Below are positions 1 through 7,192 of a DNA stretch of 64,000 nt, in pieces. The number at the start of each line of letters is the position of its first letter. Within the stretch, counting starts at the first letter, position 1. The position numbers and the translations under genes are program-made. Below the pieces are notes generated by a model. It had not been told where the DNA came from, did not search any database, and saw only the letters and a program-made list of their open reading frames with translations. Origin of the DNA: Flavobacterium sp. UBA7680 (GTDB lineage: Bacteria > Bacteroidota > Bacteroidia > Flavobacteriales > Flavobacteriaceae); the NCBI RefSeq assembly GCF_002482975.1, contig NZ_DLHA01000028.1, positions 124,001-188,000 on the forward strand. The letters are read 5' to 3'.

Positions 1-240
1 ATGTCCTGTAATTAAATCTGCTTCCTGACACGGAATCGCATTCGCCGGAATCGTACGTCCTTTTTTGGCGTCGAATCTTTTGTATAATTCTCCGTTGATA
101 ATGGCCGAAGATGTACCGTCAAATTTTCTCGTTGCGATTGCTTCTCCGTTTAGTACCCATGCATTTTCTGCATTAATTTTATTTACTACTCTTGCTAAGT
201 TATTTGGGTCTTTAGCAAACAATGTGCTTATCTTTTTCAT
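1..240 (-). CDS. RNA ligase, Rnl1-like/DUF5565 type (partial, N-terminal 80 residues)
   Basis: The reverse strand from 240 opens MKKISTLFAKDP and runs off the window edge, so only the N-terminus is visible. Residues 40-60 read ATRKFDGTSSAIINGELYKR. KFDG fits motif I (KxDG) of covalent nucleotidyltransferases, in which the lysine takes AMP. The surrounding words resemble the DUF5565 'RNA ligase 1' family, which joins RNA ends. Five tRNA genes lie directly upstream on the same strand, so tRNAs are plausible substrates. The later ligase motifs lie outside the window. The family call rests on motif I and its flanks. Confidence 0.7.
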   Translation of the reverse strand, partial: MKKISTLFAKDPNNLARVVNKINAENAWVLNGEAIATRKFDGTSSAIINGELYKRFDAKKGRTIPANAIPCQEADLITGH

Positions 241-339
241 TTTTTAATGTTTAAATTAAACTTCAAATTTTTCTGCCACCAAGGCACTAAGACACTAAGT
301 TTGTTTTCTGTTTGCGTCTTTGTGCCTTTGTGGCTATAG

Positions 340-413
340 TACAGGAAGAGAGACTCGAACTCTCAAAAAACTGATTCTAAGTCAGTCGCGTCTACCAATT
401 GCGCCATTCCTGC
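340..413 (-). tRNA. tRNA-Leu-like (anticodon TAG) with a short variable loop
   Basis: The reverse strand folds as a cloverleaf: acceptor GCAGGAA/TTCCTGT, a Leu-type D-arm (GCG stem, loop with TTGGTAGA), anticodon stem ACTGA/TCAGT with loop CTTAGAA (anticodon TAG), T-arm GAGAG-TTCGAGT-CTCTC and discriminator A. The variable region is only TTTTT, whereas bacterial tRNA-Leu normally has a long variable arm. It is therefore unusual and may not be a standard LeuRS substrate. Confidence 0.8.
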
Positions 414-448
414 TTTTAATTACCATCAGGGTTCCAACCTGAAATTTG

Positions 449-532
449 TGGAAATAGTAGGATTCGAACCTACTCAGTCAAAAGACAACGGTTTTACAGA
501 CCGACCTAACTCTCCAACTTTAGCGTATTTCC
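449..532 (-). tRNA. tRNA-Tyr (GTA)
   Basis: Acceptor GGAAATA/TATTTCC, discriminator A, anticodon loop CTGTAAA (GTA), a long variable arm with GTC/GAC stem, and T-arm GTAGG-TTCGAAT-CCTAC. The long variable arm fits bacterial tRNA-Tyr. The D stem is weak (CTAA/TTAG) and the outermost anticodon-stem pair is a mismatch, so the gene is somewhat divergent. Confidence 0.85.
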
Positions 533-537
533 ATTTG

Positions 538-609
538 TCTGGGAAGCAAGATTCGAACTTGCGACCTCCCGCGTCCAAGGCGGGTAAACAACCACCGTTA
601 TCTTCCCAG
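538..609 (-). tRNA. tRNA-Pro (TGG)
   Basis: Acceptor CTGGGAA/TTCCCAG with the C1-G72 pair typical of bacterial tRNA-Pro, anticodon stem CCCGC/GCGGG with loop CTTGGAC (TGG), T-arm GCAAG-TTCGAAT-CTTGC, discriminator A. The D-arm is unusually AT-rich, with only about three pairs. It lies 5 nt from the Tyr gene. Confidence 0.85.
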
Positions 610-620
610 TTTTTTTTTAT

Positions 621-820
621 TTTGCCACGAAGACACTAAGGCGCAAAGGTTATTTTTCTTAGCGTTTTGGCGGCTTTGCGAGAAAATTGCTTGCCAGCTC
701 TTTTTACAATACTTTGTCAATCTCTCGCAAAGTCGCAGAGTCGCAAAGTTTTTACTTTAAGTAAATCTGCTCTGCGTGAAACAAAAAACTTTGCGCCTTA
801 GTGCCTTTGCGGCAAACTCG
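621..820. repeat. Dispersed intergenic repeat, 'gccacgaag...gcgcaaag' type
   Basis: Between the Pro and Asp tRNAs lie about 200 bp built of words such as TTGCCACGAAG, GGCGCAAAG, CTTTGCGCC and CTTTGCGG in both orientations, able to form hairpins. Variants occur near 268-332, 11060-11128, 15050-15078, 15462-15690 and 20884-20990. No open reading frame of note. It looks like a genome-wide spacer repeat. Confidence 0.6.
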
Positions 821-893
821 CGGCTCATACGGGAGTCGAACCCGTTTCTCCCGAGAGACAGTCGGGAAGGTTAGCCAGTAACCCCAATGAGCC
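821..893 (-). tRNA. tRNA-Asp (GTC)
   Basis: Acceptor GGCTCAT/ATGAGCC, discriminator G as expected for Asp, D stem GGTT/AACC with GG in the loop, anticodon stem CCCGA/TCGGG with loop CTGTCTC (GTC), T-arm ACGGG-TTCGACT-CCCGT. The D loop and variable loop are short. Confidence 0.85.
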
Positions 894-913
894 AGTTCCT
901 TCTAGAGAACGAG

Positions 914-987
914 TGATTTTGGAAGGATTCGAACCTTCGACCATCTGCTTAGAAGGCAGACGCTCTATCCAGCTGAGCTACAAAATC
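914..987 (-). tRNA. tRNA-Arg (TCT)
   Basis: A fully canonical cloverleaf: acceptor GATTTTG/CAAAATC, D-arm GCTC-AGCTGGATA-GAGC, anticodon stem TCTGC/GCAGA with loop CTTCTAA (TCT), variable loop TGGTC, T-arm GAAGG-TTCGAAT-CCTTC, discriminator A. It is the first tRNA of the minus-strand cluster leading toward the RNA ligase. Confidence 0.93.
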
Positions 988-1003
988 ATTAATTTTTGGG
1001 CAT

Positions 1004-1031
1004 AAAAAAAGCACCCGGTTAAAGGTGCTTT
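1004..1031 (-). terminator. Rho-independent terminator
   Basis: The hairpin AAAGCACC/GGTGCTTT (stem 1008-1031, loop CGGTTAA) is followed on the minus strand by a run of T. It ends any transcript from the small ORF at 1057-1257 just before the tRNA cluster. Confidence 0.75.
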
Positions 1032-1056
1032 ATAAATTCAATATGATATAACTATC

Positions 1057-1257
1057 CTATTGCCTGTATTGATGCACCTGTGTTGTTAAACGTCCAAGAT
1101 CGAATCTCGGGTCTAGCAGTTGTGTGTTATATGTGTTGTTATGTAAAGCCATTTTGTAAGTTGTATTATATTTTGAAATTGTTGTTGTTATTTGAATTTC
1201 TGTTTTCAGATTTTCTTCGGCAAAGATAAAGTCGAAAAAATCAATTATCCAAATCAT
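1057..1257 (-). CDS. Small hypothetical protein (66 residues), doubtful
   Basis: An ATG at 1257 gives a protein starting MIWIIDFFDFIFAEENL and ending LTTQVHQYRQ; another ATG lies in frame at 1284. The N-terminus is hydrophobic and acidic and the middle is rich in Thr and Asn. I recognise no family. It counts as a candidate because the stop codon is followed 25 bp later by a good minus-strand terminator, so something is transcribed here. A stretch near 1088-1108 resembles a tRNA T-arm by chance. Codon use and start are unconvincing. Confidence 0.25.
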   Translation of the reverse strand: MIWIIDFFDFIFAEENLKTEIQITTTISKYNTTYKMALHNNTYNTQLLDPRFDLGRLTTQVHQYRQ

Positions 1258-1533
1258 TTTTAAAATTATTTTACTGACTGTCAATTAGTTACATTTAAAA
1301 TTAAAACATAGAAATCCTTGTCCGCATACTGATGCAGATTCCTTTTTGTATCAAATGACTGTCTCTCATCAGATTACTTTTCAAGATTATATTTCGCTAT
1401 TTAGATTATGCATTAAACATTTGGTCAATTATTTTTTTAATTATTTTTAGTTAAGGTTTATTTTTTATCATTTTACTTGTCATGTTGAGCGAAGTCGAAG
1501 TGCTTTTTAACCGAAATCGAAATGCCTTAAAAC

Positions 1534-1564
1534 AAAAAAAGCGTCCCGAAATAAGGACGCTTTT
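1534..1564 (-). terminator. Rho-independent terminator after the 32-residue ORF
   Basis: Hairpin AAAAGCGTCC/GGACGCTTTT with a T run on the minus strand. It lies 30 bp beyond the stop of the small ORF at 1594-1692. The flank 1286-1533 holds no ORF or RNA gene that I can support. Confidence 0.75.
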
Positions 1565-1593
1565 ATATTTTATGTTGAGTTGAACTCTAAAAT

Positions 1594-1692
1594 TTACATT
1601 TCAATTTCATAAAAATACATGATACATCCTGATATTTTAGCCGGAAGATTTCCTGCTAAGTGATCAAAATATTGTCTTACTGAAAGTATCAT
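1594..1692 (-). CDS. Small hypothetical protein (32 residues)
   Basis: The reading frame from ATG 1692 encodes MILSVRQYFDHLAGNLP and ends in MYFYEIEM. I do not recognise it. Support is positional: a perfect -7 box TACATTTG (1722-1729, minus strand) lies about 30 bp upstream and a terminator follows within 30 bp, so this is a compact single-gene transcription unit. It could also be a structured small RNA that happens to contain an ORF. Confidence 0.4.
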   Translation of the reverse strand: MILSVRQYFDHLAGNLPAKISGCIMYFYEIEM

Positions 1693-1721
1693 CTGTATTT
1701 TTTGTTTTTTTATTACGGGTG

Positions 1722-1729
1722 CAAATGTA
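1722..1729 (-). promoter_or_regulatory. -7 promoter box TACATTTG for the 32-residue ORF
   Basis: The minus strand reads TACATTTG, an exact match to the Bacteroidota -7 consensus TAnnTTTG. It is placed so that transcription would start just upstream of the ATG at 1692. Confidence 0.55.
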
Positions 1730-1735
1730 AGTTAT

Positions 1736-1915
1736 TTAATATTCATGATGTTGATGTTTTAAAATTTTTCTTGTTCTCTCATATTGTGAAAAAACTAAAA
1801 TCAGCAAATTGAGATTCTCATATTTAAGTTTTTTCTTTGGTAGCCCTCCGAATACTTTCTGACCACCCCAAAGTTTCACAGGAGCAAAAAAATCAATTTT
1901 AACACCTAAACCCAT
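1736..1915 (-). CDS. Small hypothetical protein (59 residues)
   Basis: From ATG 1915 the minus strand encodes a basic protein starting MGLGVKIDFFAPVKLWGGQK and ending KILKHQHHEY. It begins 26 bp after the stop of the tail-collar-like gene, so it is probably co-transcribed with it. Composition (Trp, Gly, Phe, then a Leu-rich segment and a basic tail) is protein-like, but I recognise no family and see no signal peptide. It may be the remnant of a longer gene. Confidence 0.45.
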   Translation of the reverse strand: MGLGVKIDFFAPVKLWGGQKVFGGLPKKKLKYENLNLLILVFSQYERTRKILKHQHHEY

Positions 1916-1941
1916 ATTATATTATACATGTTATGTTCTTT

Positions 1942-3201
1942 TTATCTTACACGAATCAAATAGATTACTGTAATATTTCTAGGCCTAGTTTCAGATCCGC
2001 CCGTAGCTGATGTAGTGTAACTGGCAGGATCCCAAGCAAAATCTGATACAGATCCCCTACCGCTAACTTGCCTTGTAGCTGAAGCTTGATAACCGTGAGT
2101 ATGACTTTTGAAAATGTCATCCTGGAAATCGCCAACTTTTGTGTTATCTGGGTTACTTTGATTACTCATTACAGGATTAGTATGCAAACCTTCATTTATA
2201 TCCATAACATTTGCTCCGCGTAAGAATACTCCTCTTAGGTCTGGAGTCTTAGTTATAAAATTTCCATTTGGAACAGTTCTCCCATCGCATGGCAACCAAA
2301 TTTGTTCAGAAGATGATAAGTTTCTTATTTGATTAATATTTAAAAATTGATCATAAGTTACTGTAGTTGATATAATTGTACCAATTGGTGCGTCAGGAAG
2401 TTTAGGCTTAACTCTATATATTACATTGATAGTGCCTATATCATCAGTGCCTTTAATTTTATACGTTACAGAGATTGAAAAATCAACGTCTAAAGTTGAT
2501 TTTGATGAAAATAAAGCAGATACACTACCTCCCTTGTTATTGATTTTTTGTTTGATCCTGAAATTCTTTCCTGTTTCTTTTTCAATCACTTTGTCAACTT
2601 GAATACCTTTTATCTTAATATTTGCAAGGCTCAAATTAGTTAATGTAATATTATATTTACCATCTCTTATTTTCTCTATATCAAGAAAAATACTTTTTTC
2701 AGCATAATCTGCTGAAGTAAAACTACAAGATATCCTTTTACATTCTAACCACGCTTTTAGTTGGTCTTTCGAATCTGATTTAAATAAATAAGCAATATCA
2801 TCTATAGATATAAGCCTAGTATTTGTCCATTCTACATATTTATTATTCCAATAGTTGTATTCTTTTGACTGATTTGAATTGTATCCGAATTTAATAGGTA
2901 CAGATTGTACAACAGCACTAAGGCTCATGTCATTTTGAGCTTTGTTTTTCATCTCACTTCGTTGTTCTTCGTTTGACCGAAAGTATTGATACAACCAATC
3001 CCTTAAGTTACTTTGCTTATAATATGTCGTCTTTTCTTGTAATTCGGGATCCAATACTGCGTTGCAAGATTCACAATTATTTGATTCTTTCACTAATGCT
3101 GCTTTTTCATTTTGAATTGGTATTTCAAAACTTTTAAATTGACCGTAAGCTGAAATCTTTAATATTATCAATCCAGCTATAAACAATAGATTTTTTTTCA
3201 T
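1942..3201 (-). CDS. Secreted protein with phage tail-collar-like C-terminus
   Basis: A 419-residue protein with a signal peptide (MKKNLLFIAGLIILKISAYG). Two cysteines (CESC) lie near residue 45, and a central beta-rich region follows. The last 130 residues match the phage tail-collar fold: a PIGTII opening, LPCDGRTVP, DLRGVFLRG, Q-D, HTHGY and the ending GSETRPRNITVIYLIRV. In phages this domain is the trimeric tip of short tail fibres. In bacterial secreted proteins it is usually a surface or adhesin-like module. No other phage structural genes are nearby, so this is a domesticated module, not a prophage. Its substrate is unknown. Confidence 0.7.
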   Translation of the reverse strand: MKKNLLFIAGLIILKISAYGQFKSFEIPIQNEKAALVKESNNCESCNAVLDPELQEKTTYYKQSNLRDWLYQYFRSNEEQRSEMKNKAQNDMSLSAVVQSVPIKFGYNSNQSKEYNYWNNKYVEWTNTRLISIDDIAYLFKSDSKDQLKAWLECKRISCSFTSADYAEKSIFLDIEKIRDGKYNITLTNLSLANIKIKGIQVDKVIEKETGKNFRIKQKINNKGGSVSALFSSKSTLDVDFSISVTYKIKGTDDIGTINVIYRVKPKLPDAPIGTIISTTVTYDQFLNINQIRNLSSSEQIWLPCDGRTVPNGNFITKTPDLRGVFLRGANVMDINEGLHTNPVMSNQSNPDNTKVGDFQDDIFKSHTHGYQASATRQVSGRGSVSDFAWDPASYTTSATGGSETRPRNITVIYLIRVR

Positions 3202-3304
3202 TTTATTTCAATTTTAGTTATTTACTTTAATTAGGTATAATATCACCAAAAGAAAGAGTGATCTCATCTTTCGGTTTCAAGTGCTACTTCTGGATCTTTT
3301 ATTT

Positions 3305-3556
3305 TTATCCAACGTTTATATTCAAATCTGCCTTCATCGGATTTGCTATATCCGTTTTTAATGCATCATTTAATTTGCTCCCCATGCTGGATAAATCAAC
3401 CTTTAAAGCAAGCGAAAAATTACTTTCATAGTTAGGTGATACTACATCTTCATGTAAGCGTTCTGTTTTTTTTGTTATCTCTTCATAATTTTTACAACTT
3501 ATAAATGCAATTGCAACTACAAGTATTGGATAAAGGTTAAATAGGGCTGTTTTCAT
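3305..3556 (-). CDS. Small lipoprotein of unknown function
   Basis: An 83-residue protein. The N-terminal hydrophobic segment ends in the lipobox AFISC-K, predicting lipidation at the cysteine. The mature part is short and polar and ends in a stretch of amphipathic beta (ADLNINVG). It faces the response-regulator gene across the region that holds the 25-bp inverted repeat, so the two may be regulated together. I recognise no family. Confidence 0.5.
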   Translation of the reverse strand: MKTALFNLYPILVVAIAFISCKNYEEITKKTERLHEDVVSPNYESNFSLALKVDLSSMGSKLNDALKTDIANPMKADLNINVG

Positions 3557-3614
3557 GATTTCTAATGTTTTTTAGTTAAACAGTTCAAATGTATCCTGAG
3601 AACAGCATATCAAT

Positions 3615-3719
3615 CAATTACCCTTTTGGGTGATATTTTTTTTAAACATTCTTCTTTATTTTTTTGTAAGTTTATCCACGTTAAGCTTTATTTCAAAATA
3701 TCACCCAAAAGGGTAATTG
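3615..3719. promoter_or_regulatory. Perfect 25-bp inverted repeat between divergent genes (candidate operator pair)
   Basis: Positions 3615-3639 and 3695-3719 are exact reverse complements over 25 bp, separated by 55 bp. The core of each arm is ACCC-TTTT-GGGT or its complement. The element lies between the minus-strand lipoprotein and the plus-strand response regulator at 3766. The LuxR-type regulator encoded next door is the natural candidate to bind it. Confidence 0.6.
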
Positions 3720-3765
3720 TGGTCAAAATATTTATTACCCAACTTTGTAATGAAAATGTAACAAC

Positions 3766-4395
3766 ATGAAAATAAGAGTTGCCATAGTAGAAGATGATAA
3801 ACATTACAGTCAGGCGCTGAAGAACATCATCGAATTTCAGGAAAACATGGAATGTGCAGCTCAGTTTTTTAATGGTAAAAGCGCATTGCAAAAATTGGAA
3901 GATCTGGAACCAGACGTAGTTTTAATGGACATAAACCTGCAGGATTTATCAGGAATTGATATCGTTTCTAAATTGACAGAAACAATGCCGGGAACAAATT
4001 TTATAATGTGTACGAGTTTCGAAAACGACGAAAAAATCTTTTCGGCTTTGCGTGCGGGCGCAAGTGGCTATCTTGTAAAAGGTGATCCTCTCGATAAAAT
4101 TATTCAGGCTATTCTCGAAGCTCATAACGGAGGCGCTCCTATGAGTTTTAGTATTGCAAAACGCGTTTTACAGCATTTTCAGGAATCGAAAGTACAGGTA
4201 CAAAGTTTGGCCTTACTTACCGTAACCGAAAAAGAAGTTCTTGAACTGCTGGCACAAGGACTGCTCTACAAAGAAATTGCCGATAAAAAAAATGTCACCA
4301 TCGACACTATAAAAAAACACATTGGCAATATCTACAGAAAACTACAAGTAAATAATAAAATTGAAGCTATCAATAAGTTTAACACCAAAAACTAA
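3766..4395 (+). CDS. Two-component response regulator, LuxR/NarL family
   Basis: A 209-residue protein. The receiver domain spans about residues 1-120, with the acidic pair ED at 9-11, phospho-acceptor D55 in VVLMDINL, a Thr/Ser switch in MCTSF and K in YLVKGDP. A LuxR-type helix-turn-helix covers about 145-205 (LTVTEKEVLELLAQGLLYKEIA then TIKKHIGNIYRKL). It should activate or repress promoters when phosphorylated. The usual partner kinase lies downstream at 5780, separated by two unrelated genes. It probably binds the inverted repeat just upstream. Confidence 0.93.
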   Translation: MKIRVAIVEDDKHYSQALKNIIEFQENMECAAQFFNGKSALQKLEDLEPDVVLMDINLQDLSGIDIVSKLTETMPGTNFIMCTSFENDEKIFSALRAGASGYLVKGDPLDKIIQAILEAHNGGAPMSFSIAKRVLQHFQESKVQVQSLALLTVTEKEVLELLAQGLLYKEIADKKNVTIDTIKKHIGNIYRKLQVNNKIEAINKFNTKN

Positions 4396-4400
4396 AAATC

Positions 4401-5171
4401 ATGAAAGAAATTGACACTATTAAAGAAAAAGCAACCTCAACTTTTTCAGAAATTTATAACAATCTCTTATGGGAGTTATCTCAAAATTTTAAAGATAAGA
4501 GTCATAATTTTGAGCCAATATCTGAATTACTAAAAAAAAGCCTCCAGAATAATTTTAGAAAATCAATTTTAGCGGCAGATGAAAAAATTAATCAAACTTA
4601 TTCCATGAATAAAAAAATCGTTGATTTTATAATGAGACATGACTTTACAATGCTTCATTTGGAATTAATAGAGTTCGATGCTGCTTTTAGAAATAGTTCA
4701 TTACAAAATAGAAAAGCAAGATTAGAATTTGCTTGCTATTTTGACAATAAAAAAGATAAATATCTATTAATGGATGTACAAAACGAAATATTATTAACTG
4801 ATCAAGCAACTGGAAATTTTAGGTTTACAAATCTCTTTAGTAGTAGTTTACAGCCAAAGTTAGATGATTATGTAAATGAAGATTACATTCAATTAGGGAG
4901 TAAAACTTCAAACACAAAAATTATCAGCATAAAGAAAAGCGATTTTACAAAATTATTGGAAGATTTAAATTTTTCATCTGAGAATGCAAAAATATTATTT
5001 TATCCAATTATAATAAAAGACAGAGATATTCCTCTTTATCGAATTATGGATAAAGATGTCGCTAAATATAAAGATCAGTTTAGTTTATTTATGATAGCTA
5101 AAGATTCAACTGGAAAAATTCAAGAAGTTGCACATGATACTTTCTGTTTAAATCCACCTGACAATTGCTAA
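4401..5171 (+). CDS. Hypothetical protein (256 residues)
   Basis: A soluble, Lys/Asn/Ile-rich protein with a helical first 90 residues and a mixed C-terminal half. No signal peptide, membrane segment or recognised motif. It starts 5 bp after the response regulator and ends 3 bp before the next membrane-protein gene, so it belongs to the same operon. Codon use is more AT-rich than in the flanking regulator and kinase, which suggests that this gene and the next were inserted between an original regulator-kinase pair. Confidence 0.55.
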   Translation: MKEIDTIKEKATSTFSEIYNNLLWELSQNFKDKSHNFEPISELLKKSLQNNFRKSILAADEKINQTYSMNKKIVDFIMRHDFTMLHLELIEFDAAFRNSSLQNRKARLEFACYFDNKKDKYLLMDVQNEILLTDQATGNFRFTNLFSSSLQPKLDDYVNEDYIQLGSKTSNTKIISIKKSDFTKLLEDLNFSSENAKILFYPIIIKDRDIPLYRIMDKDVAKYKDQFSLFMIAKDSTGKIQEVAHDTFCLNPPDNC

Positions 5172-5174
5172 TTT

Positions 5175-5768
5175 ATGTTTTTAGCTTATTTATATCTTTT
5201 AACAATAGCTACTTGTCTTGTCTTTTCTATTCAAAATAGATTGGCAAGACAAAGGCATTTTTGGTTCTATTTCAGTATAGTTCTTATTATCGAAACTACT
5301 AAAATTTTTCGTTGGGGAAATTTCTCATCAAAAATTTACGCTTATGGCTCTTTAGTTTATATTTTATACTTTTTATATTATTACTTAATAATAAAAATCA
5401 ATAAATTTTTAATTAGCTCCTTAGTAGCAGCCTCAACTATATTATGTTTTTATTTTATAATAAACTCTAATAAAGACTATCCAATAGCTGTTGGTGTTTT
5501 AATGAGTTTAGTATACATTATATTGTCCTTAACATGGTTCATTAATCAAATAATACATACGGATTCTATTAAAATAGCCAACAAACAAGCCTTTTGGAAT
5601 AGTTTTTCTTTATTAACATGGTCAACATTTTTCTTATTCAGATTGATTCCGATGTACTGGCTTAATCTCAATGATAATGCGTTTTTAGAAGATCTAAATT
5701 TTGGGTATCAAATAATTACTATAGCATCATATTTCATTTTTCTTAGAGGTTTATTTTGTAAATTTTAA
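5175..5768 (+). CDS. Polytopic membrane protein of unknown function
   Basis: A 197-residue protein with about six hydrophobic segments (near residues 1-18, 28-45, 50-72, 75-95, 102-122, 145-160 and 175-193) and a few basic loops. No transporter or enzyme motif is recognised. It lies between the hypothetical soluble protein and the histidine kinase, and may act as a membrane sensor or partner for the kinase, whose own sensor region is a single membrane helix. That role is inference from gene order. Confidence 0.55.
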   Translation: MFLAYLYLLTIATCLVFSIQNRLARQRHFWFYFSIVLIIETTKIFRWGNFSSKIYAYGSLVYILYFLYYYLIIKINKFLISSLVAASTILCFYFIINSNKDYPIAVGVLMSLVYIILSLTWFINQIIHTDSIKIANKQAFWNSFSLLTWSTFFLFRLIPMYWLNLNDNAFLEDLNFGYQIITIASYFIFLRGLFCKF

Positions 5769-5779
5769 AAAAGAAAGAA

Positions 5780-6550
5780 ATGAACAATGATATAAAACTA
5801 ACTTTTATTATTGCTATTATCATAATGCTGCTCTTTGTATGCTTCATTATTATGATGGTTTTTATTTACAACAAAAAACAACTGATTCAACAGCAGGAAA
5901 ACCAAATAAAAGAAAGCGAATTCCAGAACCAATTACTGCAAAAAGAATTAGAACGCCAAAAAGCCATTGAGCTCGAAAGAGAACGTATTTCGCAAGATAT
6001 GCACGATGATCTGGGTGCGGGAATTTCGGCTATAAAACTTCAGGCTGAGTTTTTAAAATATAAAATGCCACAGGAAAATTATTCTAAGGATTTAGAAGCG
6101 ATTATCAATACTTCTGAAGATATGAATTTAGCCATGCGGGAAATTCTTTGGAGTTTAAATTCGCAAAATGATACTATTGACAATTTTATAGAGTATACGA
6201 CTTTGTATATCAAACGTTTCCTGAGCAAAACCAATATCGAATCGCAATTCAATTCGAACATTCACGAACAAGAAACCAATTTAACGGTTAAAGCCAGACG
6301 GAATCTTTTTTTAGTCGTTAAAGTATACAAACACAGCAAGGCAAACGAGGTTTTTCTTGAATTTGACCAAAATGAAGATTCTTTCAGCATTACGATTACC
6401 GATAACGGAATTGGATTATCTGAAACCACACAAAAAGGAAACGGCATGAGTAATATGTCTTTAAGAATGGAAGCTATAAACGGAACTTTTAAAATTGTTC
6501 CTGCACAAAATGGTCTTCGGTTATTATTTGTATATCCATTACAGGATTAA
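5780..6550 (+). CDS. Sensor histidine kinase (HisKA_3/HATPase) lacking its N-box
   Basis: A 256-residue protein. One membrane helix (about 8-30) is followed by a coiled coil (35-70), then the HisKA_3 dimerisation box ERERISQDMHDDLGAG with phospho-acceptor H75, and a HATPase domain. DNGIG (208-212) and GNGMSNM (220-226) supply the G1 and G2 boxes. The N-box, which in this family reads roughly FLVVKEALNNVVKHSKA, is shortened to FLVVKVYKHSKA. About six codons, including the Mg-ATP-binding Asn, are missing in frame. ATP binding is doubtful, so it may be a degenerate kinase or a phosphatase-only form. It partners the regulator at 3766. Confidence 0.85.
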   Translation: MNNDIKLTFIIAIIIMLLFVCFIIMMVFIYNKKQLIQQQENQIKESEFQNQLLQKELERQKAIELERERISQDMHDDLGAGISAIKLQAEFLKYKMPQENYSKDLEAIINTSEDMNLAMREILWSLNSQNDTIDNFIEYTTLYIKRFLSKTNIESQFNSNIHEQETNLTVKARRNLFLVVKVYKHSKANEVFLEFDQNEDSFSITITDNGIGLSETTQKGNGMSNMSLRMEAINGTFKIVPAQNGLRLLFVYPLQD

Positions 6551-6697
6551 GTTTAAAATAAAAATAAGTCTTGCTGAAAAGTGAGAAAAAAAAGTATATT
6601 TACAAGCGCAAAAAACAACCAAAATTGTTTTTTATCAAATTGATTTTGTATTTTACGGAAAGCTATTTTTCTCAAAAAAAATAAATATCTTTGAACT

Positions 6698-7102
6698 ATG
6701 AGCACAGAAACCAGACCCAGAAATATTGGCCGAAATATCAGCCGAATAAGAGAGCTTCGCGGCATGAAACAAGGAGCACTTGCTGATGCTATTGGCACAA
6801 GCCAGCAGACTATTTCCAGCATTGAAACCAGCGAAACTGTTGAATTCGAAAAATTGGTACAAATTGCAAAAGCACTTGGCGTGACGGTAGAAGCTATTGA
6901 AAATTTTACAGAAGAATCTGTTTTTAATTTCTTTAATAATTTTTACGATAATAGTGCCAATAATGGTCAAGGAAATGGAAACACTAATCATAATGCTTGT
7001 ACTTTCAATCCTCTTGATAAAGTTGTGGAGCTTTACGAACGTTTGGTTCAGGCTGAAAAAGATAAAGTTGAATATTTAGAGAAGTTGTTGAAAGAGAAAT
7101 AA
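6698..7102 (+). CDS. XRE-family helix-turn-helix regulator
   Basis: A 134-residue protein. Residues 8-65 form a Cro/CI-type HTH (NIGRNISRIRELRGMKQGAL, GTSQQTISSIE, LVQIAKALGV). A linker rich in Asn and Gly (90-108) and a C-terminal coiled coil (VVELYERLVQAEKDKVEYLEKLL) follow, the usual build of small Bacteroidota XRE regulators. It stands alone between the kinase and a convergent large gene. Confidence 0.88.
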   Translation: MSTETRPRNIGRNISRIRELRGMKQGALADAIGTSQQTISSIETSETVEFEKLVQIAKALGVTVEAIENFTEESVFNFFNNFYDNSANNGQGNGNTNHNACTFNPLDKVVELYERLVQAEKDKVEYLEKLLKEK

Positions 7103-7132
7103 GGATTTTCTTTTTCTTTTATATAAAATTGG

Positions 7133-7167
7133 AAAAGCGCAACCTTTTTAAAAGTTTGCGCTTTTTT
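7133..7167 (+). terminator. Rho-independent terminator after the XRE gene
   Basis: Hairpin AAAAGCGCAA/TTGCGCTTTT followed by T6 on the plus strand. It separates the XRE gene from the convergent gene ending at 7193. Confidence 0.8.
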
Positions 7168-7192
7168 GGTTTTATAAACTCTAATTTTTGAC

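Noticed and set aside
448..639. A 63-residue plus-strand protein
   Set aside because: It is the antisense of the Tyr and Pro tRNA genes.
1034..1110. A further tRNA on the minus strand with a T-arm-like CCGAGATTCGATCTTGG
   Set aside because: No D-arm, anticodon arm or acceptor stem can be built around it.
1942..3201. Part of a prophage
   Set aside because: The collar-like protein has a signal peptide and there are no integrase, portal, terminase or lysis genes near it.
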